Source of the DNA: Candidatus Bathyarchaeota archaeon
GTDB taxonomy: Archaea > Asgardarchaeota > Lokiarchaeia > Sigyniarchaeales > Sigyniarchaeaceae
Assembly (NCBI GenBank): GCA_014729935.1
Contig: WJJB01000499.1
Span: 1 to 19,690, forward strand
Direction of reading: 5' to 3'
Length of the DNA stretch: 19,690 nt
A model generated the notes under the pieces. It was not told the DNA's origin, made no database searches, and worked only from the letters and a program-made list of their open reading frames with translations. The stretch's first letter is position 1, and each line of letters opens with the position of its first letter. Positions 7,167 through 13,830 of the stretch are shown here, one piece after another. The position numbers and the translations under genes are program-made.

Positions 7167-7877
7167 CTACATTTTCCAAGATGGATTTCCCTTTTGCCAT
7201 TCTCGCCTGAGTTCCTTCAAATCCCGGGGCGTATCCAAGCATTTCCAAGAGCCATCGTGAACGTGAACCATCATCTCACCATCCGCTGCAACCTGTTCCA
7301 AGACGCCTTTTTCAAGGTCGCAATCTATATTAGCCGTTAGGTAATCAAGGAATGCAGTCTCGAATACCATGAATCCACCATTCACCACCCTTTCAGGATC
7401 CAGGGGTTTTTCTTTGAATGAAGTAACTTTACCATTCTCATGCTTGATTTCACCAAATCGGGATACCGGGTGGATGCCGGTTACCGTGACTAACTTCCCG
7501 TGAGATTCATGGAATTTTTGCAAGTGTTGGACATTAACATCTGCCAAGCCATCGCTATAGGTCATCATGTGTGTCCCTGGATCAAGGAATTCCTCGATCA
7601 ATTTCAACCGTGCTCCCTTGAGGGCATTCAAGCCCGTATCGACAACGTGCACCCTCCAATCTTCTTGAAGGTCCGAAAAAAAATCCTTGATGACGTTGCC
7701 AAGGTATCCCGTGCACACGATGAAATCATTGTATCCCTGCGATGCATAGATTTTCATCACGTGCCAGATGATGGGTCTATTACCAATGAATAGCATCGGC
7801 TTCGGCTTTTCAACAGTGAGCTGCCCAAGTGATGTCCCCCGCCCCCCTGCAAAAATGACAACCTTCATTGCAACCAT
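7167..7877 (-). CDS. rfbF: Glucose-1-phosphate cytidylyltransferase (236 aa)
   Basis: It makes CDP-glucose from CTP and glucose 1-phosphate. Nucleotidyltransferase motifs: MKVVIFAGGRGTS at 4-16, VEKPKPMLFIGNRPIIWHVMK at about 22-42 (the KPKPM and IxWHxMKxY segments are typical of RfbF), YSDGLADV at 107-114 with the metal-binding Asp of SDG at 109, HPVSRFGE at 136-143 and VVNGGFMVFE at 164-173. It is slightly shorter than bacterial RfbF (about 257 aa). The usual Arg in GGxGTRL is Ser here (GGRGTSLG), which is odd because that Arg normally contacts the nucleotide phosphates. It lies 14 bases after the CDP-glucose dehydratase stop, in the same transcript. ATG 7877 and ATG 7868 are both possible starts; the second matches the family's usual N-terminus better. 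Confidence 0.9.
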   Translation of the reverse strand: MVAMKVVIFAGGRGTSLGQLTVEKPKPMLFIGNRPIIWHVMKIYASQGYNDFIVCTGYLGNVIKDFFSDLQEDWRVHVVDTGLNALKGARLKLIEEFLDPGTHMMTYSDGLADVNVQHLQKFHESHGKLVTVTGIHPVSRFGEIKHENGKVTSFKEKPLDPERVVNGGFMVFETAFLDYLTANIDCDLEKGVLEQVAADGEMMVHVHDGSWKCLDTPRDLKELRREWQKGNPSWKM

Positions 7878-7891
7878 CTAGCGTAAATATA

Positions 7892-8893
7892 TCAGGTTCC
7901 GAACAATTTCAAGTGTGATTTGTACCATTCAATCGTTGCAACAAGTCCTTCGTCAAACGATAATACTGGTTCCCATGAAAGCACTTCTCGGGCTTTTTTA
8001 CAGCTGAGATATTGGTTGCGAATCTCGAACCGGGCAGTATTCAATATCTTCGGGGACACGTGATCACGACCAAGCAAGTTTAGTATCTTCTCAACCACTT
8101 CAAGAACAGTTTTTCGTACTTCATAGCTGAAATTGAAAGCTTCCCCCTGCACACCTTTATCACTTGCACGTTCTCCTAATAGAAGGTAAATCCTCGTTAC
8201 ATCCTCCACGTGGATGAAATCACGGATGAAGTTTCCATCGCTCCTGAGAATGGGCACTTTATCCTTCAAGGCTGCGAGGATTACTCCAGGAATTAGCCTG
8301 CTGGGATTAAAATCCCCGCCACCATAAATATTGGCACACCGGGTGATCGTGATTGGCATGTCATAGGTTTTACTGTAGGCTTGGCTCAGGAGATCCACGC
8401 CGCTTTTTGACACATCATATGGGTACATTGCATTCAATGGATCAGTCTCGGTGAAGGGCAGTGATTCTCCTGTCCCGTATACCTTGTCACTGGAAGCAAT
8501 TACGATTCCTTTCACCTGATCGTCAAGTTGGCGACACGCTTCCAATATATTCGTCGTGCCGAGGATATTGGAAGTGATTGTTTTCCTAGGCATTTTAACT
8601 GCCGCACCAACAATGGATTGGCCGCCCACGTGGAAGACATGTTCTATCTCGTATTCATTCAAAATTCTCTTGATGAGAGAGTAATTTTCCAATTCCCCGT
8701 GGATGCATGTTACCTGTTTTTCTAGATCATGAAGTGAAAATATGCTACGTGGTATGTGGTCCCTTAACAATCCATGCACAGTGGCTCCAGCGGAGATGAG
8801 TGCCTTGCTAATCCATGAACCCACGAATCCATTTGCACCCGTGATCAATACCCTTGCATCATTCCAGTAGCCATCTTCACCGCTCTGATTCAT
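7892..8893 (-). CDS. rfbG: CDP-glucose 4,6-dehydratase (333 aa)
   Basis: This is an extended short-chain dehydrogenase/reductase that makes CDP-4-keto-6-deoxyglucose, the precursor of 3,6-dideoxy and related sugars. The NAD-binding GANGFVG is at 19-25. SSDKVYG at 134-140 holds the catalytic Ser/Asp/Lys region. YPYDVSKSG at 157-165 holds the YxxxK pair (Y159, K163). RCANIYGGGDFNPSRLIPG at about 185-203 and RSDGNFIRDFIHVED at about 217-231 are typical of CDP-glucose dehydratases. The adjacent cytidylyltransferase supports the CDP-sugar assignment. The frame stays open to 9196, but ATG 8893 is chosen: it gives a normal length and avoids overlap with the divergent gene at 9084. The segment before it (CNMNQSG) shows no family similarity. 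First gene of a two-gene unit. Confidence 0.9.
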   Translation of the reverse strand: MNQSGEDGYWNDARVLITGANGFVGSWISKALISAGATVHGLLRDHIPRSIFSLHDLEKQVTCIHGELENYSLIKRILNEYEIEHVFHVGGQSIVGAAVKMPRKTITSNILGTTNILEACRQLDDQVKGIVIASSDKVYGTGESLPFTETDPLNAMYPYDVSKSGVDLLSQAYSKTYDMPITITRCANIYGGGDFNPSRLIPGVILAALKDKVPILRSDGNFIRDFIHVEDVTRIYLLLGERASDKGVQGEAFNFSYEVRKTVLEVVEKILNLLGRDHVSPKILNTARFEIRNQYLSCKKAREVLSWEPVLSFDEGLVATIEWYKSHLKLFGT

Positions 8894-9083
8894 GTTGCAA
8901 CACCATACCTTGGAACCATCATCCTCATATGATTGCAAGCAGGTGTATGAAGGTTCGCATTTGAATAGTCCATTTCCTTGGAAGAATAATAACTTGCTTA
9001 CTTTTCTCACCATCAATATGATAATTATGGTAAACCTCACGGTAAAAAGGTTGAAATACCCCCGTATAGCTTGATATCCTACC

Positions 9084-9965
9084 ATGGAAGGGCGCAAGCG
9101 GCACAAGGAACGCAAGAAAGTCAAGAAAACGAAGGATGAGCAAGTTGGTGTGAAATTGCCGTTCTCCAGGCTCGCTAGTTCCATCATCATGATCATTATT
9201 TCTGGCTTGTTTCCTTGTAGTTTTGTCTGCGTGTTATATTTTCACGTTCTGAATTACCTTGCGCCCTCGGTTATCACCAGCATAGCATGGGTCGTGCTTT
9301 TACCTGCATTTTTCTGGGCCATGTATTATCTCTATTTAGGTATCACGGTGCTCGTCACGAAAGCATTCCTGGTCTATTTTGACAGGCAATGCGAGCTTCC
9401 CGAAGGAGTGATTCAACGTCAATTCAAGGATCCATCCCATCCTGATTACAAGATACTGCATTTCTACCACATGCGTGGTGCTATCATCAAGTATGCATTG
9501 TGGATCACGCAGAAATCCCCTTTTCCGGGGATGGTACATAAGGTTCTAGTGTTTTTTGGCCATAACCAGATTGGACGTCATGTTATCTATGAGAACTGTT
9601 TCCTGGGCTTGGAATTCGCTTTCATTGGTGATGGTGCCGTGATTGAAACCGGTGCTGCCTTGAGCACACACGTGGTGGAATCCTTGTATGGAAACCTGTG
9701 GATTAAACGGCTTGAATTGAAGCGTGATTCTACAACTGGCGTTAATACCATTATTGGACCCGGCATAATCGTTGAAGAAGACAGCCAAGTGGGTGATAAT
9801 TGCATGGCATTCATGAATTGGCCTCTTGTTCAAAAGGAGGGTAACTCTAGCAAGTTTTTCAATGGAAGCCCAGCCAAGCAACGTGATTTCGTGAAATTTT
9901 TCGCAGAAGGAGATCTAAAAAAACAATACTTGGAACTTTTAGGTAATTCCAAGGAACACACCTGA
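9084..9965 (+). CDS. Membrane-anchored hexapeptide-repeat (left-handed beta-helix) transferase-like protein (293 aa)
   Basis: A strongly basic N-terminus (GRKRHKERKKVKKTK, about 3-17) precedes two hydrophobic spans at about 31-55 and 63-95. A soluble part follows: after about residue 160 come imperfect hexapeptide turns (IGRHVIYENCFLGLEFAFIG; IGDGAVIETGA; TIIGPGIIVEEDSQVGDNC), and the end has the FFNGSPAKQ motif typical of acetyl- or acyltransferases of the LbH superfamily. The architecture resembles the membrane-plus-LbH module found next to, or fused to, Pls/PosA-type NRPS-like proteins. The acceptor is unknown; modification of a surface glycan or lipid is likely given the neighbours. It is divergent from the CDP-glucose genes with 190 bases between starts. 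ATG 9084 has no clear Shine-Dalgarno. Confidence 0.72.
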   Translation: MEGRKRHKERKKVKKTKDEQVGVKLPFSRLASSIIMIIISGLFPCSFVCVLYFHVLNYLAPSVITSIAWVVLLPAFFWAMYYLYLGITVLVTKAFLVYFDRQCELPEGVIQRQFKDPSHPDYKILHFYHMRGAIIKYALWITQKSPFPGMVHKVLVFFGHNQIGRHVIYENCFLGLEFAFIGDGAVIETGAALSTHVVESLYGNLWIKRLELKRDSTTGVNTIIGPGIIVEEDSQVGDNCMAFMNWPLVQKEGNSSKFFNGSPAKQRDFVKFFAEGDLKKQYLELLGNSKEHT

Positions 9966-10119
9966 TCTCCGTTGGTTGCCATATTATCCTCACCCATGCT
10001 CCTGTTTTTCGTGGAATTGGTGCAATGGTTCCATCTCTTTGAAATATCCATGGAAATACTTATTGAAGAAAGGACATGGGATTGAAGTACTGCATGATGT
10101 GGTAAGGTGCAATTTCAAC

Positions 10120-10935
10120 ATGGATTTCAAGGATAAAGTGGTGCTGGTAACTGGTGGTGCCAGTGGTATCGGCAAGGAAACCGCATTGCAATTTGCTAGC
10201 CATGGTGCCAATGTTGCAATATTTGATATTGATCAAGAAGAGATAGAGAAAACACACGAGGAATTGAAAGCGCAGGGCGGTGAGGCAATTGCTGTCGTGG
10301 GTGACGTACGAAAGAGCGAAAATGTGGAAGCATGCGTGGGAAAAGTGGTTGAACGATTCGGTCCACCCGATTTCCTCATCAATTGCGCGGGAATTCTCAA
10401 GGATGCATTGATCCACAGGATGCCAGATGAGATGTTCGAGGATGTCATCAACGTGAACCTGAAAGGTGTCTTCTTCTCCATCAGGGAGTGTGCAAAGATA
10501 TGGGTTAAGGAACCATATGGGAAGATCAAGCAAGCGAAAAAAGCAGGAGATCCCATACCCCCACCTACCGAGTTTCCCGATAGGCGGATAATAAATATTG
10601 CTTCCATGGCTGCCGAAGGAAATATCGGCCAGGTCGCGTACAGTGCTTCCAAGGCAGGCGTGATAGGTATTACCAAGACTGCAGCCAAGGAACTGATTAA
10701 ATATAACATCAAGACCCACGCAATCATGCCAACTCTCATTGATACTCCAATTATCGGTGATTTACTTGTGAAAGATGATGGGAAATGGAGGAAATTCTAC
10801 GAAGGAAGGATCCCGCTGGGTATCGGCAAGCCCCGGTACGTCGCTGATGCCATCCTGTTCTTGTGCAGTGATGAATCTTTCTTCATGAATGGCAACGTGA
10901 TGCATCTTAATGGCGGTAAGCTCGGGGATCTCTAA
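10120..10935 (+). CDS. Short-chain dehydrogenase/reductase, FabG-like (271 aa)
   Basis: This is a classical SDR that reduces or oxidises a keto/hydroxy group, most like 3-oxoacyl-ACP or 3-hydroxyacyl-CoA reductases. Cofactor motif TGGASGIG is at 11-18, NCAG at 88-91, NVNLKG at 111-116, catalytic Ser162 in NIASMAA, and Tyr174/Lys178 in YSASK. Asp36, at the end of the second strand (IFDID), favours NAD(H) over NADP(H). Compared with the family there is an insert at about 133-153 (KIKQAKKAGDPIPPPTEF) just before the Ser strand. The C-terminus has the usual NG..GG region. ATG 10120 is chosen: AAGGTG lies about 10 bases upstream, the family start MxFKDKVVLVTGG begins there, and the earlier in-frame region has no homology. 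The physiological substrate cannot be told. It is a single gene, convergent with the FKBP gene. Confidence 0.9.
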   Translation: MDFKDKVVLVTGGASGIGKETALQFASHGANVAIFDIDQEEIEKTHEELKAQGGEAIAVVGDVRKSENVEACVGKVVERFGPPDFLINCAGILKDALIHRMPDEMFEDVINVNLKGVFFSIRECAKIWVKEPYGKIKQAKKAGDPIPPPTEFPDRRIINIASMAAEGNIGQVAYSASKAGVIGITKTAAKELIKYNIKTHAIMPTLIDTPIIGDLLVKDDGKWRKFYEGRIPLGIGKPRYVADAILFLCSDESFFMNGNVMHLNGGKLGDL

Positions 10936-10949
10936 TTTTTATATTATTT
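10936..10949 (+). terminator. T-rich tract after the SDR gene
   Basis: TTTTTATATTATTT follows the TAA stop directly, with no hairpin. This is the usual form of an archaeal intrinsic terminator. It lies in the 73-base convergent gap before the FKBP stop. Confidence 0.45.
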
Positions 10950-11008
10950 CCATAACTTGCATTCATTTCTCTTGAAATCTTGGATGTAAATGACAGGAGG
11001 AAAGAAAA

Positions 11009-11482
11009 TTACCTTGGATAGAGCACCTCTCCATCCCTGATTACTTCAACGATTTCTATCTGGAAATTAAGGTTTTCCCCATATAAATCATATCCGGGAT
11101 CAGTGTACCCGTATTCACTGGGAATGGTGAATTCTTTCTTCTCGCCGGCAACCGCGCCAACTAGTTGCTGATCGAAATATTCAAGCAATCCAGGCCCACC
11201 AACCACGTGGTCAACTATGGTATCGTCATCGAAAATAGAATTATTATCCAACCATCCCGTGTATTCGATGGTAACGGTGTCATCCTTCTTCACCACCACC
11301 TTGCGAGAAGGATCTCTTGTCAAGACAACTCCAACAATGACCACCGCGGTTATGATACCAATAAATAGAAGCCCGAAATATAATGGCGTGCGGTCCTTTC
11401 CCTTATCTTGCCCCCGAACTACCTGTGAACGCTTGTAATACCTAGCTGCAGCGCTCTCGTGTTTAGGATTCTTTTTTGGCAT
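11009..11482 (-). CDS. Membrane-anchored FKBP-type peptidyl-prolyl isomerase (157 aa)
   Basis: It is predicted to catalyse cis-trans isomerisation of prolyl bonds in proteins outside the membrane. A basic cytoplasmic N-terminus (MPKKNPKHES..RYYKRSQ) leads into one membrane span (about 34-54), followed by an FKBP core. The core shows VTIEYTGWLDNNSIFDDD at about 70-87, GGPGLLEYFDQQLVGAVAGEKKEFTIP at about 95-121 (matching the LxGMxxGExxxxxIP signature) and NFQIEIVEV near the end. The anchor and topology suggest an external folding catalyst for secreted or surface proteins. ATG 11482 gives a start just before the basic segment. The frame extends to 11539, but those residues (FPCTFRRCSQ) look like untranslated leader. 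A TATA-like element lies about 70 bases upstream. Confidence 0.87.
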   Translation of the reverse strand: MPKKNPKHESAAARYYKRSQVVRGQDKGKDRTPLYFGLLFIGIITAVVIVGVVLTRDPSRKVVVKKDDTVTIEYTGWLDNNSIFDDDTIVDHVVGGPGLLEYFDQQLVGAVAGEKKEFTIPSEYGYTDPGYDLYGENLNFQIEIVEVIRDGEVLYPR

Positions 11483-11551
11483 TGCATTTACCTGGCTACA
11501 TCGCCTGAAAGTACACGGGAATGGTTCTACAATAAACAAAATAATCGACGC

Positions 11552-11559
11552 ATATAAAC
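11552..11559 (-). promoter_or_regulatory. TATA box for the FKBP gene
   Basis: The minus strand reads GTTTATAT, close to the archaeal TTTATATA consensus, about 70-77 bases before ATG 11482. This predicts a 5' leader of roughly 45 bases. Confidence 0.45.
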
Positions 11560-11641
11560 AACACGTCTCGTGAGATGGAAGAATAGTAAACCTAATGCAT
11601 CAAGACATCTCGAAGTACCGGAATGGTAGCAAGATATGGTC

Positions 11642-11650
11642 TTAATATAT
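11642..11650 (+). promoter_or_regulatory. Distal TATA-like element upstream of fae-hps
   Basis: TTAATATAT lies about 176 bases upstream of the fae-hps ATG. If used, it would give a leader of about 150 bases carrying the hairpins at 11673-11773. A second A/T-rich element (TAAATAATT, 11781-11789) lies about 40 bases upstream of the ATG and would give a short leader instead. The sequence does not decide between them. Confidence 0.3.
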
Positions 11651-11672
11651 CCCCGATTCCTAGAAGGCATGT

Positions 11673-11773
11673 CACCGTGGTACACAGCCACGTGGTGCGC
11701 ATGGGGCCTGTTTTTTTCAAGGCACCTTGGTGCACGCAGTGAATGACTGGCAGGAAACGCGGAAGAACCCGCG
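11673..11773 (+). promoter_or_regulatory. Hairpin-rich leader or operator region upstream of fae-hps
   Basis: Three dyads occur within 101 bases: CACCGTGG (11673-11680) with CCACGTGGTG (11688-11697), pairing 4+4 bp with a two-base bulge; the overlapping pairs CAAGG/CCTTG (11718-11722, 11725-11729) and GCACC/GGTGC (11722-11726, 11729-11733); and CGCGG (11758-11762) with CCGCG (11769-11773) around a six-base loop, where flanking AAA/TTT could extend the stem. This and the two promoters account for most of the 343-base gap between the FKBP and fae-hps starts; no gene is seen there. The region may be a regulatory RNA leader or protein-binding sites. Confidence 0.35.
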
Positions 11774-11825
11774 CTTTGGTAAATAATTCCATGCATCTGC
11801 TCGGTTTACCTGCTGCCCGGTTAAC

Positions 11826-13073
11826 ATGAAACAAAGGAATGTGAATGAGATGGTTGATTTCTTCATAGGAGAGGCGCTTCTCGGTAAGGGTTCCGAGCTC
11901 GCGCATATAGATCTCATGATGGGTGATAAGGGTGGCCCCGTGGGACAAGCATTTGCCACCGCTTTGGTTAATTTAAGCAAGGGACACACTCCGATTCTTG
12001 GGGTAATCCGCCCGAATTTACCTCCCAAGCCCCACATGGTCATCGTACCGAAGGTTACCGTCCAGAGTCTTTCTGATGCCAATAAGATATTTGGTCCTGC
12101 ACAGGCTGGTTGCGCAAAGGCTGTTGCTGATGCAGTGGAAGAAGGTATCATCCCCATAGAAAAAGTGGATGATTGGGTCATCGTCTGCAGCGTGTTCATC
12201 CACCCAGAAGCAAGCAACACGAGAAAAATATACAAGAATAATTACTCGGCGACCAGGCTTTCGATAAAGCGAGCCATGGCAAACTATCCACCGATCGACA
12301 AGATCATGTATGACAAGGACCGGGCGAAGCATCCTGTTTCAGGCATTCGCATGCCCCGCTTGTGGCGCCCGCCATACCTTCAAATCGCTTTGGATAGCCC
12401 AAGCCTGAGCAAGGCAATTCGTGTCATAAAGGAATGTCCCCGGTCAGATCGCATCATTCTTGAAGCCGGTACACCCCTTATCAAGAAGCACGGGGTCGAC
12501 GTGATCAAGGAACTCAGGAAGGAAGCACCTGATGCATTCTTCATTGCAGATCTAAAAACATTGGATGTTGGTAAAGTAGAAGTAGACATGGCTTTTGATG
12601 CAGATGCTGATGCAGCTGTTGCTTCTGGTGTTGCCCCGAATGAATCCATTGATAAGTTTCTCATGGAGGCAGACAGGGTTGGTATCTATGGCATCGTTGA
12701 CATGCTTAACGTGGAAGATCCCATTGCGAAATTGAAAGGCTTGAAGCAACGGCCGAGAGTCATCATTCTTCACAGGGGAATTGACACGGAATCAACCGGG
12801 GCGAAGACACGCTGGGAGCTCATTCAAGAAATCAAGGCACTCTATGCTGGTATCAAGCCACCCGTGTTATGCGCTGTTGCCGGAGGTATAAGACCGAAAA
12901 ATTGCTTGGAAGCAATCAAGAACCACGCGGATATTCTCATCGTTGGCAGGTACATCACCCAGTCACAGGACGTGGAACGTGCAATCAGGAATTTCATTAA
13001 CTTGATTCCAGGCCCCTCGGATATTGACCTGTTCAGGTACCACACGGACGATGATGATGTCGTGAAACCTTAA
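11826..13073 (+). CDS. fae-hps: Bifunctional formaldehyde-activating enzyme / 3-hexulose-6-phosphate synthase (415 aa)
   Basis: The N-terminal domain (about 10-165) is Fae, which condenses formaldehyde with tetrahydromethanopterin. It shows GEALLGKGSELAHIDLMMGD at about 15-34 with the active-site His27, RPNLPPKPHMVIVPKVT at about 62-78, and IFGPAQAGCAKAVADAVEEG at about 88-107. The C-terminal domain (about 183-395) is Hps of the OMP-decarboxylase superfamily, which joins formaldehyde and ribulose 5-phosphate. It shows LQIALDSP at 185-192, ILEAGTPLIK at 211-220, FIADLKTLD at 239-247 (metal/phosphate-site D242, K244, D247), HRGID at 316-320 and AVAGGIRP at 350-357. The fused form is known from archaea, where it can run in reverse to make ribulose 5-phosphate from hexulose phosphate while binding the released formaldehyde. 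ATG 11826 is used; ATG 11850 would shorten it by eight codons. No hexulose-phosphate isomerase is in the window. Confidence 0.96.
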   Translation: MKQRNVNEMVDFFIGEALLGKGSELAHIDLMMGDKGGPVGQAFATALVNLSKGHTPILGVIRPNLPPKPHMVIVPKVTVQSLSDANKIFGPAQAGCAKAVADAVEEGIIPIEKVDDWVIVCSVFIHPEASNTRKIYKNNYSATRLSIKRAMANYPPIDKIMYDKDRAKHPVSGIRMPRLWRPPYLQIALDSPSLSKAIRVIKECPRSDRIILEAGTPLIKKHGVDVIKELRKEAPDAFFIADLKTLDVGKVEVDMAFDADADAAVASGVAPNESIDKFLMEADRVGIYGIVDMLNVEDPIAKLKGLKQRPRVIILHRGIDTESTGAKTRWELIQEIKALYAGIKPPVLCAVAGGIRPKNCLEAIKNHADILIVGRYITQSQDVERAIRNFINLIPGPSDIDLFRYHTDDDDVVKP

Positions 13074-13094
13074 TTTCTTTCTTTCCTTCGTTTT
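13074..13094 (+). terminator. T-rich tract after fae-hps
   Basis: A pyrimidine run (TTTCTTTCTTTCCTTCGTTTT) begins right after the TAA stop and has no preceding stem. It is the probable archaeal-type terminator. It separates fae-hps from the structured segment at 13196-13295. Confidence 0.5.
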
Positions 13095-13195
13095 GCCATC
13101 TGGCTTTTGGGGAAGGTCATTTTACACGTCTTCCACCAGAAACCAACGTCCTGCTGTTAGTTAGGGCGTGGTCGTGCATACCAAGAAGCTGTATA

Positions 13196-13295
13196 GTGGA
13201 ACATGGAACCATGTTTCACCTGCATGGCGATACATGGAGCCAGGCCGCAAGACAAGTGCGGATGTATGCCCGGAGTGCGTGGCTGGTAACAGCCA
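13196..13295 (+). ncRNA. Candidate structured non-coding RNA, three consecutive stem-loops
   Basis: This lies in the 325-base gap between fae-hps and yjbQ. Stem 1: GTGGAACATGG (13196-13206) pairs with CCATGTTTCAC (13209-13219), 11 bp including one G-U. Stem 2: GGC (13226-13228) and ATACAT (13230-13235) pair with ATGTAT (13262-13267) and GCC (13268-13270), with an inner stem CCGCA (13245-13249)/TGCGG (13257-13261). Stem 3: TGGCTG (13280-13285) pairs with CAGCCA (13290-13295) around GTAA, a GNRA tetraloop. The G-U pair and the GNRA loop both favour the plus strand. GC is 70 of 120 bases at 13201-13320, against 25 of 60 at the end of fae-hps. It matches no RNA family I recognise (not tRNA, 5S, SRP or RNase P RNA). 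The rest of the gap has no gene I can support. Ends are minimal; an RNA could run to the TTTT near 13361. Confidence 0.42.
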
Positions 13296-13398
13296 GGTGG
13301 TTCTTGGGGGGAAAGGCCAGAAATGACCGGACCTACCCGACTCTAACGTGGGATGCACTCTTTTCTGAATTTGCAACCTGAAATCGTGGCAAAGGTGC

Positions 13399-13830
13399 TC
13401 ATGTACCCATGAATTGCAGGATCAGGTTTCGGGTTCTCCCCCTCTCGTCCAAGTTGAGAAAAACAATTTGCTGCCATGTTCCCAAGGAAAGCTTTCCTGA
13501 TATGAACGGCACGGTAATGTCTGGCTTGAGGAAAAATGCTCTCACATGAGAATGGCCATTATGGTCTCCCCAAGTTTGATGGTGGGCGTAATTGTTTCCT
13601 TCCGGTGCGATATCCTGCAGGAACCTCGGGATATCGTGGTCCACGAGACCCGGTTCATATTCCAAGGTAGATACTGCACCGGTGGAGCCTGGAACGAATA
13701 TGGTCACGATCCCCTTCGATAACCCTGTGCTTGTCAATGCATCCCTGACGTTAGGCGTAATGTTCTTGATTTCATCCTTTTTCACGTGAAATTGGAGATG
13801 CTTGGTAATGACGTCCACTGGATCACCCAT
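13399..13830 (-). CDS. YjbQ family (UPF0047) protein (143 aa)
   Basis: It belongs to the small beta-barrel YjbQ/UPF0047 family, whose bacterial members have been reported to have weak thiamine-phosphate synthase activity; the true role is unsettled. Family signatures are clear: VTIFVPGSTGAVSTLEYEPGL at about 42-62, HHQTWGDHNGHSHVRAFFL at about 83-101 with its metal-site histidines, and SGKLSLGTWQQIVFLNLDERGR at about 111-132. Length is normal (about 135-145). Its ATG overlaps the stop of the DRTGG protein by 8 bases (13823-13830), so the two are translationally coupled in the acyl-CoA synthetase unit. The next gene, fae-hps, ends 325 bases away on the other strand. Confidence 0.92.
   Translation of the reverse strand: MGDPVDVITKHLQFHVKKDEIKNITPNVRDALTSTGLSKGIVTIFVPGSTGAVSTLEYEPGLVDHDIPRFLQDIAPEGNNYAHHQTWGDHNGHSHVRAFFLKPDITVPFISGKLSLGTWQQIVFLNLDERGRTRNLILQFMGT

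Noticed and set aside
8894..9196. N-terminal extension of the CDP-glucose dehydratase frame
   Set aside because: The extra residues have no family similarity and would overlap the divergent transferase gene by 113 bases. ATG 8893 gives the normal length.
9976..10119. N-terminal extension of the SDR frame
   Set aside because: Rich in Cys, Trp and Pro and unlike SDRs. A Shine-Dalgarno-like AAGGTG precedes ATG 10120.
11592..11948. 118-codon minus-strand frame across the fae-hps start
   Set aside because: It is in the gap and antisense to a certain gene, with no coding features. It is a shadow of fae-hps in its right half.
13161..13376. 71-codon minus-strand frame in the same gap
   Set aside because: Composition rich in Pro, His, Thr and Trp with no recognisable motif. 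It is best explained by the GC-rich structured segment.
13196..13381. Plus-strand frame of 61 codons (GTG start, ATG at 13211) over the stem-loops
   Set aside because: The product is Trp/Arg-rich and unlike other proteins here, and the start is buried in an 11-bp hairpin. Kept as an alternative to the RNA interpretation but not called as a gene.
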